From Myxococcales bacterium 68-20 (GTDB taxonomy: Bacteria > Myxococcota_A > Polyangia > Polyangiales > Polyangiaceae), in contig MKVQ01000013.1 of assembly GCA_001899635.1 (NCBI GenBank), positions 119,974 to 183,973 on the forward strand: DNA of 64,000 bases, read 5' to 3'. The translations under genes and the position numbers were made by a program. The notes beneath the pieces were generated by a model. That model saw nothing but the letters and a program-made list of their open reading frames with translations, made no database searches and was not told the DNA's origin. Below are positions 7,779 to 15,486 of the stretch, piece by piece (the stretch's first letter is position 1; each line of letters begins with the position of its first letter).

Positions 7779-8423
7779 ATGACCTCGATGGGACCCGCCC
7801 TCCTCGCTGGATTGACCGGAGTCGTGCAGGGCGCTCGCCATGCGCTCGAGCCGGATCACGTCACCGCTGTGGCGACCGTGATGGTGGAGGCCCCGTCGCC
7901 TCGCCGCGGGATCTTCTACGCCGCCTGCTGGGGCCTCGGCCATGCGTCGATGCTCCTCTTCGTGGCGGGTCCCCTCGTCGTACTCCGCGTCGAGGTGCCG
8001 GACACGCTGACGACGATCCTCGAGGTTTGCGTCGGCGCGATGCTCGTCTACCTCGGCGTTCGCACGCTGCGTATGCACCGGGCCGCAGCGCCGCCGGTAC
8101 GGGATGCGAAGGCGCAGCCGCTGCATGTCCGCGGCCGGCGGCCGTTCGTGATCGGCGTGATGCACGGCCTCGCAGGCAGCGGCGCGCTCGCCGCGCTCAT
8201 CGCCCTCGGTTCGCCGACGATCGCGAGCGGCATGGCCGCCCTGACGCTCTACGCGCTCGGTACGGTCGTCGGAATGGTCGCGCTCGCCGCCGCCGCAGGC
8301 CCCGTTCTGGCTCGCGTGGGCCGCTTGCCGAAGGTCGCGACCGTCATCGCCCAGGTCGCCGGCGCCGGCTCGATCATCGTCGGCGTCCTCTGGGTCGCCC
8401 GCACGCTCGCCGGCGGCGAGTGA
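7779..8423 (+). CDS. NiCoT/UreH-like nickel-cobalt membrane permease
   Basis: A 214-residue polytopic membrane protein with about six hydrophobic segments. Near the N-terminus, residues 21-27 read HALEPDH. This is the HX4DH signature of nickel/cobalt transporters (NiCoT, HupE/UreJ, UreH families), where the His and Asp bind the metal. A second conserved patch, GVMHGLAGSGALAAL, is also typical of UreH-like proteins. It transports Ni2+ or Co2+ across the inner membrane, with direction not decidable from sequence. The ATG at 7779 is used and 7788 is an alternative. The promoter carries a NikR-type operator ending at 7772, which argues for nickel. It converges on the lipoprotein gene at 8539-9426 with a hairpin between. 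Confidence 0.8.
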   Translation: MTSMGPALLAGLTGVVQGARHALEPDHVTAVATVMVEAPSPRRGIFYAACWGLGHASMLLFVAGPLVVLRVEVPDTLTTILEVCVGAMLVYLGVRTLRMHRAAAPPVRDAKAQPLHVRGRRPFVIGVMHGLAGSGALAALIALGSPTIASGMAALTLYALGTVVGMVALAAAAGPVLARVGRLPKVATVIAQVAGAGSIIVGVLWVARTLAGGE

Positions 8424-8472
8424 CCGGCTCCGCGCCACGCGCGGACCGCATTCCGCCGAGGCGGCGGGCCTG

Positions 8473-8507
8473 ACGCGGCGGCCTCTCCTTCGAGGAGGCG
8501 ACCGCGT
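8473..8507. terminator. Hairpin between convergent permease and lipoprotein genes
   Basis: Inverted arms ACGCGG (8473-8478) and CCGCGT (8502-8507) enclose a second stem around CTCCT-TCG-AGGAG. The structure lies in the 115-bp gap between two convergent genes. There is no T-run, so it would act as a bidirectional structural or Rho-assisted terminator. Confidence 0.5.
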
Positions 8508-8538
8508 CCGGCGTGTGTCTACCGCGAGAGCGGCGCGC

Positions 8539-9426
8539 TCACTTCGCGCGCGCGAGGCACTCGCCTTCGCCGCGGAAGTGGCCGACGGTGCGCGAGAGCG
8601 CCTCGACGAAGGCGCGGAGGTCGTTGATGTTCGACGCGCTGCCGGTGCCGTACGTGCCGGCCGTGATCTTCGTCTTGTCGGCGAGGTCCACCGCGGCGAG
8701 CTCCTCGAGCGTGATCTTGCCGTCAGCGTCGGCGTCGGCGTTCGCGATGTTGTCCACGCGGACCTTCGCCTCGGGGGCCTGGAGGTCGTCGTAGAAGAGG
8801 TGGTCGCCGTGGATCGTGAGCTCGACGGCGTCGTTGCCGCCGTTCGTGACGACGACGCCCTCGGTCTCCTTGCCCGAGACCTCGCCCTTGCACCGATCGT
8901 AGAGCGTGCTCGTCTTGAAGCCCCACGTGAACGACTTGGTCGCCCCTTCCTTCACCACGCTCCCCTCGACGTAGAGGCTGTAGCCGTTCTGGACCATGAG
9001 CTGCTTGTCGGCGTCGGTCGCGCCGCCGCCGAGCTCGAGCGTCGCCGTCGCCGGAGAGACCGCGTAGCTCACGTGCGTGTACGCCTTGCCGGGAAGGTCG
9101 GAGAACACGGTCACCGGCTTCGGTCCGGGCGCGTGCATGTCGAAGAGCTTCGGCGTCGCAAGGCGCGCGGCCGGCTCCTTGCCTTCTTCGCCGACCGAGA
9201 CGTCGGAGATCACGAGGAGGAACTTCGTGTACTTGATCGTCCAGCCGTCCTCGACGATGACCTCGCCGCTCTCGTCCTTCGGCGGGATCTCCCGCTCGAT
9301 GAAGTCCTCGCCCCACGTGGTGAACGTGACGGTCCCCTTCCCGTCGCCACCGTCGTCGGAGGAGCAGGCTGCAAACGTGGCGAGCGTGGCAAGCGTGGCG
9401 AGCGCGACGGAAGCGATCTTCTTCAT
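8539..9426 (-). CDS. EF-hand-containing lipoprotein of the predicted NikR regulon
   Basis: A 295-residue lipoprotein (lipobox ATFAAC, Cys21). The mature protein is mostly beta, with DGWTIKYTKFLLVISDVSV (from residue 60), a motif HGDHLFYDDL at 206-215 and a canonical EF-hand loop DADADGKITLEE at 231-242. His and Cys near the C-terminus (GHFRGEGEC) could add a metal site. The neighbouring lipoprotein at 9505-10317 shares the GW-x-(V/I)-x-x-TK opening, so the two are probably distant relatives. Two NikR-like boxes fill the gap just upstream. A role as a periplasmic metal-binding partner of the TonB-dependent receptor is inferred from context. I do not recognise a named family. Confidence 0.65.
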   Translation of the reverse strand: MKKIASVALATLATLATFAACSSDDGGDGKGTVTFTTWGEDFIEREIPPKDESGEVIVEDGWTIKYTKFLLVISDVSVGEEGKEPAARLATPKLFDMHAPGPKPVTVFSDLPGKAYTHVSYAVSPATATLELGGGATDADKQLMVQNGYSLYVEGSVVKEGATKSFTWGFKTSTLYDRCKGEVSGKETEGVVVTNGGNDAVELTIHGDHLFYDDLQAPEAKVRVDNIANADADADGKITLEELAAVDLADKTKITAGTYGTGSASNINDLRAFVEALSRTVGHFRGEGECLARAK

Positions 9427-9436
9427 GACCGCGTTG

Positions 9437-9464
9437 GTAACACGATGCGGCTTACTCGTGCCAC
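9437..9464. promoter_or_regulatory. Predicted NikR operator A upstream of 8539-9426
   Basis: GTAACAC (9437-9443), 14 bases, GTGCCAC (9458-9464). The left half-site is an exact match to the Geobacter NikR half-site as I recall it. The box begins 10 bp upstream of the lipoprotein start on the minus strand. Confidence 0.7.
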
Positions 9465-9469
9465 TCCAT

Positions 9470-9497
9470 GTAGCACGACCATTCCGAAACGTGTCAC
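9470..9497. promoter_or_regulatory. Predicted NikR operator B upstream of 8539-9426
   Basis: GTAGCAC (9470-9476), 14 bases, GTGTCAC (9491-9497). It follows operator A with a centre-to-centre distance of 33 bp, about three helical turns, so two tetramers could sit on the same face. The site is almost identical to the one at 12777-12804. Confidence 0.7.
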
Positions 9498-9504
9498 TCG
9501 CCCG

Positions 9505-10317
9505 TCAGCGCGGCGCGTACGCGAAGCTGTAGGCGAGCCCGGCCTTCGTGCCGCGTACGAGCTGGTTGCGCGCCAGGCCGTCGCCGAGCAGGACGGGCGC
9601 CGCGTCGGCGCTCTTCGGTACGTCCGTGAAGTCGACCTGCTCGAACCACATGGGGAGCTTGACCGTGATCGTCACCGTCCCGTCGCGCTCCATGTCCGTG
9701 ATCACGAAGGGGCAGCCCTCGATTTGAGGCAGGCCCTTCGTGTTCGCGACCTCGCTCGGCGCGATCTCCGCGCGGAAGGCCCGAGTCTCGGCGTCCTTGG
9801 TCGCGGTGCCTTCGAGGACGATGACGTTCGCGCCCAGCTCCGCAGCCAGCGGGCCCGCGGCGGGCGCGGCGAAGCTGAACGTCGCGGAGCGCACGAGCCC
9901 GGTCACGCCCTCGCCGCTTCCGACCTTGCCGCCGGCAAGCAAGTCTGCCGACGACGACGCGAGCATCTCGCCTTTGGCGTTGCCGGGGACGTAGTGGCCG
10001 GGGTGCGCAAAGGCGCTCTTCACGAAGCCTCCCGACAAGCCCCGGCCACCACGCGGTCCATTGCCGGCGAAGAGCGTCTCGCCATCGTAGAAGTAGAACG
10101 CACCGGTCGCGACGGCGGCCTTCGTGAGCGTCACGTTCCAGCCCTTCGCGTTCGTGAACTGCGGCGAGTCGGAGCTCGCCTTGATCTCGACGTCGAGCGC
10201 GATGCGCCGACCGGTCGTGCTGCTGCCTTCATCGCTGCAGCCGATCGGGACGCTCCCGATGACGAGGACGGCGGCGGCGAGCATCGAGGAGGTGACGAGG
10301 CGGAGGAATCTGTTCAT
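9505..10317 (-). CDS. Lipoprotein with AHPGH motif downstream of the TonB-dependent receptor
   Basis: A 270-residue lipoprotein (lipobox SVPIGC, Cys27). The mature region is beta-rich with GWNVTLTKAAV at about residue 59, FYFYDG at 74-79 and a His-containing motif AHPGHYVPG at 104-112, a likely metal site. A later segment, EGCPFVITDMERDGTVTITV, and a following MWFEQVDF resemble beta-sandwich proteins found beside TonB receptors for metals. It starts 12 bp after the receptor stop, so the two are almost certainly cotranscribed. The exact family is not known to me. It could be a substrate-binding or metallophore-handling partner of the receptor. Confidence 0.65.
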   Translation of the reverse strand: MNRFLRLVTSSMLAAAVLVIGSVPIGCSDEGSSTTGRRIALDVEIKASSDSPQFTNAKGWNVTLTKAAVATGAFYFYDGETLFAGNGPRGGRGLSGGFVKSAFAHPGHYVPGNAKGEMLASSSADLLAGGKVGSGEGVTGLVRSATFSFAAPAAGPLAAELGANVIVLEGTATKDAETRAFRAEIAPSEVANTKGLPQIEGCPFVITDMERDGTVTITVKLPMWFEQVDFTDVPKSADAAPVLLGDGLARNQLVRGTKAGLAYSFAYAPR

Positions 10318-10329
10318 GGTGGGCTCCCC

Positions 10330-12783
10330 TCACACGCGAAGCGTGAGCGAGAAGAAAAAGGTCCGGGGCGGACCGACGGTGACATGGCTGAACGGCACGC
10401 GCGCGGGGTTTGCCGCGCGCGTGAAGTTCGAGGCGTAGACGAACTGGCCGTCGTACCAGTTCGCGTCGAGGACATTGAAGACGTCGACGCCGAGCTCGAC
10501 CTCCTTCAGGCGAAGGCCGGCGGACGCATCGACGAGAAACACGTTCCGTCCCACCTCGCCGAACGGGAGCGGACGCCCGACGAGGCCTTCGAGGCCGGCG
10601 CCGACGCGCCCCTCGACGTCGCGGCCGAGCACGCGTCCGAGCTTCTGCTTCAGAGCGGCGTCGGTGCGGAGGACCAGCTGCGGGACGTAAGGGAGGAGAT
10701 CGCCCTTTCCGTACTTCGAGCTCGCTCCGGTGAACGCCGCATGCGTGTACGTCGCGCTGCTCGACAGGAGGAGCAGATCGTTGGCTCGCGCCGTCATCTC
10801 CGCTGCGATTCCCTTGCGCGCGGTGCCGGGGACGCGCTCGTTGCGCGCCGTCGCCGGGTCGAACACGAGGTCCTCGGACAGATCGGTGTAGAAGCCGGCG
10901 AGCGATCCCGCGAGGCGCGCGCCGTCGGAGTAGCGGAGCCCGAGCTCGTAGCTCGCCACCTCGGTCAGAAACGTGCGCTCGCCGTTCGAGAGACCACGTG
11001 CCTGGGGCGAACGGAATCCGTCGCCGTAGCTCGCCACGAGGTGCGTCCGCGGCAGCACGCTGTAATCGACCGTCAGCTTCTTCCCGAAGTGAGCGCCCTG
11101 CGCGGCGCGAGCCTGCTGCGGCCCGAGCACCCCCTGCGCGTTCACCCGGTCCGTAGCGGCGTACGAGAGACCGTCGACTCGGATGCCGCCTCGAAGCGCG
11201 AGCCGCTGGATCGGATGGACCGCCGCATCGGCATAGCCGGCGACGTTCGTGCCGCGCACGGCCGCGTCGACGAGCGTCTGCGTGGGGACGTCGTTGAGAT
11301 CGGAGAGGCGGCGCTGCGACTGCTCGATGATGTCGTGTCGTCCGTAAACGCCGATCTCGACTGCGTCGCGGGGCGAGAGCAGCTTGACGCCCTTCCGATA
11401 CGACGCCGTGGCTCCGGCAGTGATGCTCTCGTTCACCTGCTGGGTGTTGTCGCTCTCGAATCGATCCGCGCCGCCGCGCTGCGTGTCGAGGAAGTAGCCG
11501 GTGAAGTTCTGCCGGAGCTGGAGCGTGCGGAAGACGACGAACGGTGCGACCGTCCAGCGCCCGCCGTCGTCGTCCTTGTGGAGCTCGAGGAGGAGCTGGT
11601 TCCGGCTCGAGTACCCGCCCTGTTTCGGATCGAGCGTCGCGAAACGATCGAGTCGGCCCGACTCGATGTCGGACGCGGGGACGACGCCCGCCGAGTCGTA
11701 GCGCCCGGAGAATGTGGACGCGAGGACGCGAAGCACGAGCCCGTTCTCGAAGTCGTGCGTCCCCTGCGCCATCATCGACGCCCGGCGCGCCGCGCGGTTC
11801 GGTCCGAATCCGTCGCTGGAGTAGACCTCGCCCGCCGCGAACGTCTCGTCACTCGAGTCCTTCGGGTGATAGGCGAGGAAGAGGCGCTTCGCCCCGAACG
11901 AGCCGACGGTCCCCTTCACCGTCGCCCCGGGCTCCGAGTAGCCGAGCTTCATCCGGATCGAGCCGGCCACCGCGAAGTCGCCTTGCTTCGGATCGTACGT
12001 GCCGGGCGTGGCCTGCACCTCGCGAATGACCTCAGGCATCACGAAGTGGAGATCGGCGTAGCCCTGTCCGTGGATATTCGAGACCTCGTTGACCGGGACG
12101 CCGCCCACCCAGAGCTCGAGGTCCTGTCCGTGGACCGCGTCGAAACCGCGCAGGAAGATCTGGTGCGCCTTCCCGTCACCGGAGTGCTGCGTGACGAAGA
12201 CGCCGGGGACGACCGCGAGCGCATCGCTTGCGGTTCGATGCGGCGCGGCCATGATCACGTCGCGACCTCGAACCACCTCGGAAGCGCTGCGCGGAGGAGG
12301 CGTGCCGGAGACCCGGACATCCCGCGTAGGCTCCGCCGCTCCTCCCGCCTCTTCGGCAGCGACGGTCGCCTGGGGCGTCGCGGGAGCCATCTGTAGCTCC
12401 TTCGCCGGAGCGCTCGCGCCCGCGAAGCGCACGACGCTCCGGATCTTCGCCGCTACTGGCTTGCCGTCACGGAGGGCAGGCTCGAACGTCCATGTCCGCG
12501 CGGCCGCGATCGCGGCGCGGTCGAACTCCGGGCTCACCGTCGCCTCGACCTCGGCGCTCGTCACGCGCCCGTCTTCTCCGAGGAGGAGGACGACCGGAAC
12601 GACGACGTCGTGCGTCTCTGCGTGGCCGCCCGGCCACGCAGGCGCCGGCTGCGTCTTCGGTCGCGGCTGGACGACGTCGTGGGCGAGCGCGGGGCCGGCT
12701 CCGAGCATCGACGCGCCTGCAATCGCGAGCGCGAGCGACCAGCGCGTGCAGGCGGTACGACCCATCGAGACGGTTCGTAGCAT
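10330..12783 (-). CDS. TonB-dependent receptor with N-terminal TonB-like domain, predicted nickel uptake
   Basis: An 817-residue outer-membrane receptor. After a signal peptide (cleavage near residue 34, ALA) comes a TonB C-terminal-like domain at about 50-122 (VTSAEVEATVSPEFDRAAIA, then WTFEPAL). A linker follows, then the plug at about 160-280 (TASDALAVVPGVFV, FLRGFDAVHGQDLELWVGGVPVNEV) and a 22-strand-type barrel ending in FFFSLTLRV. A fused TonB-like domain is unusual and is more typical of myxobacteria. The substrate is not readable from sequence. Nickel or a nickel complex is inferred from NikR next door and a NikR-like box at 12777-12804. That box overlaps the ATG at 12783, so the in-frame ATG at 12765 may be the true start. 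Confidence 0.8.
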   Translation of the reverse strand: MLRTVSMGRTACTRWSLALAIAGASMLGAGPALAHDVVQPRPKTQPAPAWPGGHAETHDVVVPVVLLLGEDGRVTSAEVEATVSPEFDRAAIAAARTWTFEPALRDGKPVAAKIRSVVRFAGASAPAKELQMAPATPQATVAAEEAGGAAEPTRDVRVSGTPPPRSASEVVRGRDVIMAAPHRTASDALAVVPGVFVTQHSGDGKAHQIFLRGFDAVHGQDLELWVGGVPVNEVSNIHGQGYADLHFVMPEVIREVQATPGTYDPKQGDFAVAGSIRMKLGYSEPGATVKGTVGSFGAKRLFLAYHPKDSSDETFAAGEVYSSDGFGPNRAARRASMMAQGTHDFENGLVLRVLASTFSGRYDSAGVVPASDIESGRLDRFATLDPKQGGYSSRNQLLLELHKDDDGGRWTVAPFVVFRTLQLRQNFTGYFLDTQRGGADRFESDNTQQVNESITAGATASYRKGVKLLSPRDAVEIGVYGRHDIIEQSQRRLSDLNDVPTQTLVDAAVRGTNVAGYADAAVHPIQRLALRGGIRVDGLSYAATDRVNAQGVLGPQQARAAQGAHFGKKLTVDYSVLPRTHLVASYGDGFRSPQARGLSNGERTFLTEVASYELGLRYSDGARLAGSLAGFYTDLSEDLVFDPATARNERVPGTARKGIAAEMTARANDLLLLSSSATYTHAAFTGASSKYGKGDLLPYVPQLVLRTDAALKQKLGRVLGRDVEGRVGAGLEGLVGRPLPFGEVGRNVFLVDASAGLRLKEVELGVDVFNVLDANWYDGQFVYASNFTRAANPARVPFSHVTVGPPRTFFFSLTLRV

Positions 12784-12804
12784 GATTCCGGCGAGTCGTG
12801 TCAC
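12777..12804. promoter_or_regulatory. Predicted NikR operator at the receptor gene start
   Basis: GTAGCAT (12777-12783), 14 bases, GTGTCAC (12798-12804). It differs from the box at 9470-9497 by one base in the half-sites. It overlaps the first possible start codon of the receptor and lies in the 82-bp gap between nikR and the receptor gene, suggesting the receptor has its own nickel-repressed promoter. Confidence 0.65.
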
Positions 12805-12865
12805 GGAGCGTGGCGGAACGATGGTTCGCCGCTCGGGACCGGGCCTCGCCCTGGCTCGCCTCGCG

Positions 12866-13432
12866 TCAGGCTCGTCGTCGTCGTGCGGAGACCTTCCGCC
12901 CCGCCGCGACCGGCTCGTGGTCGTGGTCATGGCCGTGCTCGTGGTCATGGCCATGGCTGTGGTCGTGCACCGCGCTCTTCGCCCGTGATCGCGCACCGCC
13001 GCCCCGAGAGGTCGCCGGCTTCGCCGGGGGCGCGATCGCGATCACCTCCATGCCTCCGTGCTTCACCCCGCGCGTGGCGAGCAGCTTCCCGCCCGCGCGC
13101 TTCAGCTCGTCGGACGGGCCCTTCATCACGATGACCTCGAGGCAGTGATCGTGATCGAGGTGCACATGGAGCGCCGAGTTGACCTTGTCTCCGAGCGCGT
13201 GCTGGAACTCGGTGAGCCGCTCGGTGAGGTCGCGGACGTGATGGTCGTAGACGAGCGTGAGCGACGCGACGGCGTTCGCTCCGGTGGTGACACGCGCGCG
13301 CGTGACCTCCGCACGGACGAGATCACGAAGCAGCTCCGACCGCGTGCCGCCACGCTCCGCTACGAGCGCGTCGAACTCCTCGAGCAGCGATCCCTCCATC
13401 GCGACGCCGAAACGAACCAGAGAATCCTTCAT
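12866..13432 (-). CDS. nikR: NikR nickel-responsive regulator with His-rich C-terminal tail
   Basis: A 188-residue ribbon-helix-helix/ACT regulator. The N-terminus (VRFGVAMEGSLLEEFDAL, then GGTRSELLRDLVR) is the RHH DNA-binding domain. The C-terminal domain carries all four expected high-affinity nickel ligands: H78, H89, H91 and C97 in the order FQH...LHVHLDHDHC. The closing RGVKHGGMEVI is also standard NikR. Beyond residue 140 the protein is extended by about 48 residues with a His/Asp/Gly-rich run at 156-172, absent from E. coli NikR (about 133 residues). The tail may buffer or pass on nickel. The start ATG at 13432 places the RHH at the N-terminus. No box is seen before its own gene. Confidence 0.9.
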   Translation of the reverse strand: MKDSLVRFGVAMEGSLLEEFDALVAERGGTRSELLRDLVRAEVTRARVTTGANAVASLTLVYDHHVRDLTERLTEFQHALGDKVNSALHVHLDHDHCLEVIVMKGPSDELKRAGGKLLATRGVKHGGMEVIAIAPPAKPATSRGGGARSRAKSAVHDHSHGHDHEHGHDHDHEPVAAGRKVSARRRRA

Positions 13433-13689
13433 CGGGGCGCATCCTAAAGCACCGATCCGTTCGCGGACCGGGTATTTCCGCCGAGCTCCGAGCATGGCGC
13501 GACGCGATTCGGCCCGGAACGCGCTCTTCGACCGGCCAACCGATCCGACAGCGCCGCTCGCACGTAGCCCATGCGGGCCGTCGCCACGACAGCCTTCAAT
13601 CCACCTTCAGATTGGGGCCACCCGCAGCGGAGAGCGCCTCATCTGACGCGCACGTGGGTGCGCTGCATGGTGTAAGCTCGGATGGGATT

Positions 13690-14307
13690 GTGAGCGACTC
13701 GAACCTCGGCCTCGAAGATCTCCTCCAGCGGCGTTTGCCGTCGGCGGTCACGCGTGACGATGGGTCGCTCGCGAGCACCGGCATCGCCGATACGGACCTC
13801 GCCGGAACGAAGGACGCCGTCGCGGCGCTCGGCCTGACGACCGCTCCTGCGGCTCCTCCCGCGGACCTCCGCGCGCGGCTCCTCGCCTCGCACGAGCGAG
13901 GAGGACGCTACGGCATCTTCGCCGATCGCATCGCGCGGCTCTTCGACCTCTCGCTCCCCGACGCCGAGGCGCTGATGAAGCGGGTCGAGAGCGCGAGCGA
14001 GTGGAACGCGTTCCTCGTCGAGGGCGTCGAGATGATCCCGGTCGCAGTCGGCCCGAAGTGCAAAGGCGCCATCGCCACGCTCGTCCGCCTGCAGCCCGGG
14101 GTCACGTTCCCCGAGCACACGCATCGTGGAGACGAGACGATGCACGTGCTCGACGGCGGCTTCCGCGAGCACGCGAACGGTGGCGAAGAGGCCTGGCGCG
14201 GCGACGAGCTCCTCCGCGCCGACGGGAGCGACCACGCGCTCATGGCACTGCCGGGCGTGCCGTGCATCGCGGCGGTGCTCATCGTCGGTCGCGTCGAATT
14301 CCGCTGA
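13690..14307 (+). CDS. ChrR-like cupin (anti-sigma-type) protein
   Basis: A 205-residue protein with a C-terminal cupin domain (about residues 115-200) carrying FPEHTHRGDETMHVLDGGF, which is the HxH-x3-E-x6-G metal-binding signature. The N-terminal part (LRARLLASHERGGRYGIFADRIARLFDL) matches the linker before the cupin in ChrR/ LitR-type anti-sigma proteins. The zinc-binding N-terminal motif of classic ChrR (H/C cluster) is not visible and no ECF sigma gene is adjacent, so it may be a stand-alone sensor. The GTG at 13690, after GGATGGG, is chosen; a TTG at 13612 would extend it. Confidence 0.65.
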   Translation: MSDSNLGLEDLLQRRLPSAVTRDDGSLASTGIADTDLAGTKDAVAALGLTTAPAAPPADLRARLLASHERGGRYGIFADRIARLFDLSLPDAEALMKRVESASEWNAFLVEGVEMIPVAVGPKCKGAIATLVRLQPGVTFPEHTHRGDETMHVLDGGFREHANGGEEAWRGDELLRADGSDHALMALPGVPCIAAVLIVGRVEFR

Positions 14308-14352
14308 CCCGCCCCCGTTCCAGCCACGAGCTCGCTGCGGCCGGGCTCCGAG

Positions 14353-14565
14353 TCACCACGCGTAGCGCGCGTCGGTGTCGTCGATCACCAGCACCTCGGT
14401 CGAGGGCGGAGTGACGAGCGCCCAGCGCCAGTGACCGCGGGCGTGGACCTCGCAGGCCCACTCCTCGTGTGGCTGCTCGTCCTCACCGCTGATCAGGATG
14501 ATCCACGGCGCGGGACCACCGCAGTCGAAGCAGCGGCCGGGCTCGGCGTCGTTCTCGAACTCCAT
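14353..14565 (-). CDS. Small CxxC protein, hypothetical
   Basis: A 70-residue hydrophilic protein with CFDCGG near residue 12 and a second Cys/His patch (WACEVHARGH) at about 38-47. This could form a zinc ribbon-like site. It lies just downstream of the RiPP partner gene on the same strand with a 60-bp gap, so cotranscription is possible. The family is not recognised. The ATG at 14565 is preferred over an upstream TTG. Confidence 0.5.
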   Translation of the reverse strand: MEFENDAEPGRCFDCGGPAPWIILISGEDEQPHEEWACEVHARGHWRWALVTPPSTEVLVIDDTDARYAW

Positions 14566-14625
14566 GTTCGCGATCGAGTGCAACGCACATGCCCTCGCCG
14601 ACGCGCCGCCGCGCGATGGCCGCGG

Positions 14626-15486
14626 TCAGGCTTCGCGCGCGCCGAGCAGGACGCCGCGCTCGCCGAGGTCGGCGAGGAGGCGAGCCGCTCCTCCGAGCAC
14701 GGCATCGTCGAGCGGATGCGCCTTCGCCGCGCACGCAGCGACCATCGCCGAACCGAGCGCCTCCCCGACGAACAGGCGCTCGAGGATCGCTGCCGCGAGC
14801 GGCGTCAGCTCGAGGAAACGAGAGCGATGCTCCGCGTCGCGATAGACGAGGATCGACACGGGCCGCTCCTCGGGCTCCGCGTCGAGGTCGCCGCGCGGAA
14901 CGAGGTTCACCGCCCAGTCGAGGTGGATGAGCTGCTTCGGTTCGGCAAAGACGAGCGGGCGATCGGCCGCGACGTCCGCGAGCGGCGGGGGCGGCAGCGG
15001 GCGTGGGGCGACGCTGATCGTGAAGTCGAGCAGCTCGAGCTCGGCATGGTCGGCGATCCAGCGCGGAAGTCGGGCATCGGCGCGCCAGCGCGGCGCGGCC
15101 CAGGCGAGGAACTCCGAGGGCACGTCACGCAGGTGCGACGTGCGCGGACCGACCTCGTCGAGGAACGCCGAGATCGCTCGGTCGAGCTCGCCGGGGACGC
15201 GCGCCTCGAGCCGCGCCCGGGTGTGCTCGAGCATCCTTTCGATCACACTTGTCACGTTGTGGCGGACGAGCCGCCGGTAGAGCCCGAGGCGACGCGGCGA
15301 CGCGAGGAGCGCTTCCGCGTCCTCGCCCGCGACCCCATGCGCGGCGAGGAAGCCCGCGAGGTCGGCGTCGAACGCGACGTCGGCATCCGCTCCGAAGCAC
15401 GCCGTCGCCATCATCGCCTGGAGCCGGTCCGTCGCGTTCACGCTCGCGGTCGCGGTCGCGGTCGCGTTCACGTTCGCGCGCTTCAT
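14626..15486 (-). CDS. DUF2063-type partner of the MNIO enzyme (HvfC/BufC-like)
   Basis: A 286-residue soluble protein. The N-terminal half contains DLAGFLAAHG, then RRLGLYRRLVRHNVTSVIERML (about residues 60-90), typical of the putative DNA-binding domain family DUF2063. This family accompanies DUF692 enzymes and is known as HvfC or BufC in the Haemophilus and bufferin systems, where it is the partner that binds the precursor. It starts by a four-base overlap with the upstream enzyme stop (ATGA). Its role is inferred from that system: delivering the precursor to the multinuclear iron enzyme. A repeat-rich N-terminal start (Ala/Thr-rich, ATATATAS) precedes the domain. Confidence 0.8.
   Translation of the reverse strand: MKRANVNATATATASVNATDRLQAMMATACFGADADVAFDADLAGFLAAHGVAGEDAEALLASPRRLGLYRRLVRHNVTSVIERMLEHTRARLEARVPGELDRAISAFLDEVGPRTSHLRDVPSEFLAWAAPRWRADARLPRWIADHAELELLDFTISVAPRPLPPPPLADVAADRPLVFAEPKQLIHLDWAVNLVPRGDLDAEPEERPVSILVYRDAEHRSRFLELTPLAAAILERLFVGEALGSAMVAACAAKAHPLDDAVLGGAARLLADLGERGVLLGAREA

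Noticed and set aside
8515..12396. Very long open frame on the plus strand (1293 codons)
   Set aside because: It is antisense to the TonB receptor and two lipoprotein genes, has no domain and is rich in Arg/Glu as expected for a GC-rich shadow frame. The minus-strand genes have signal peptides and conserved motifs.
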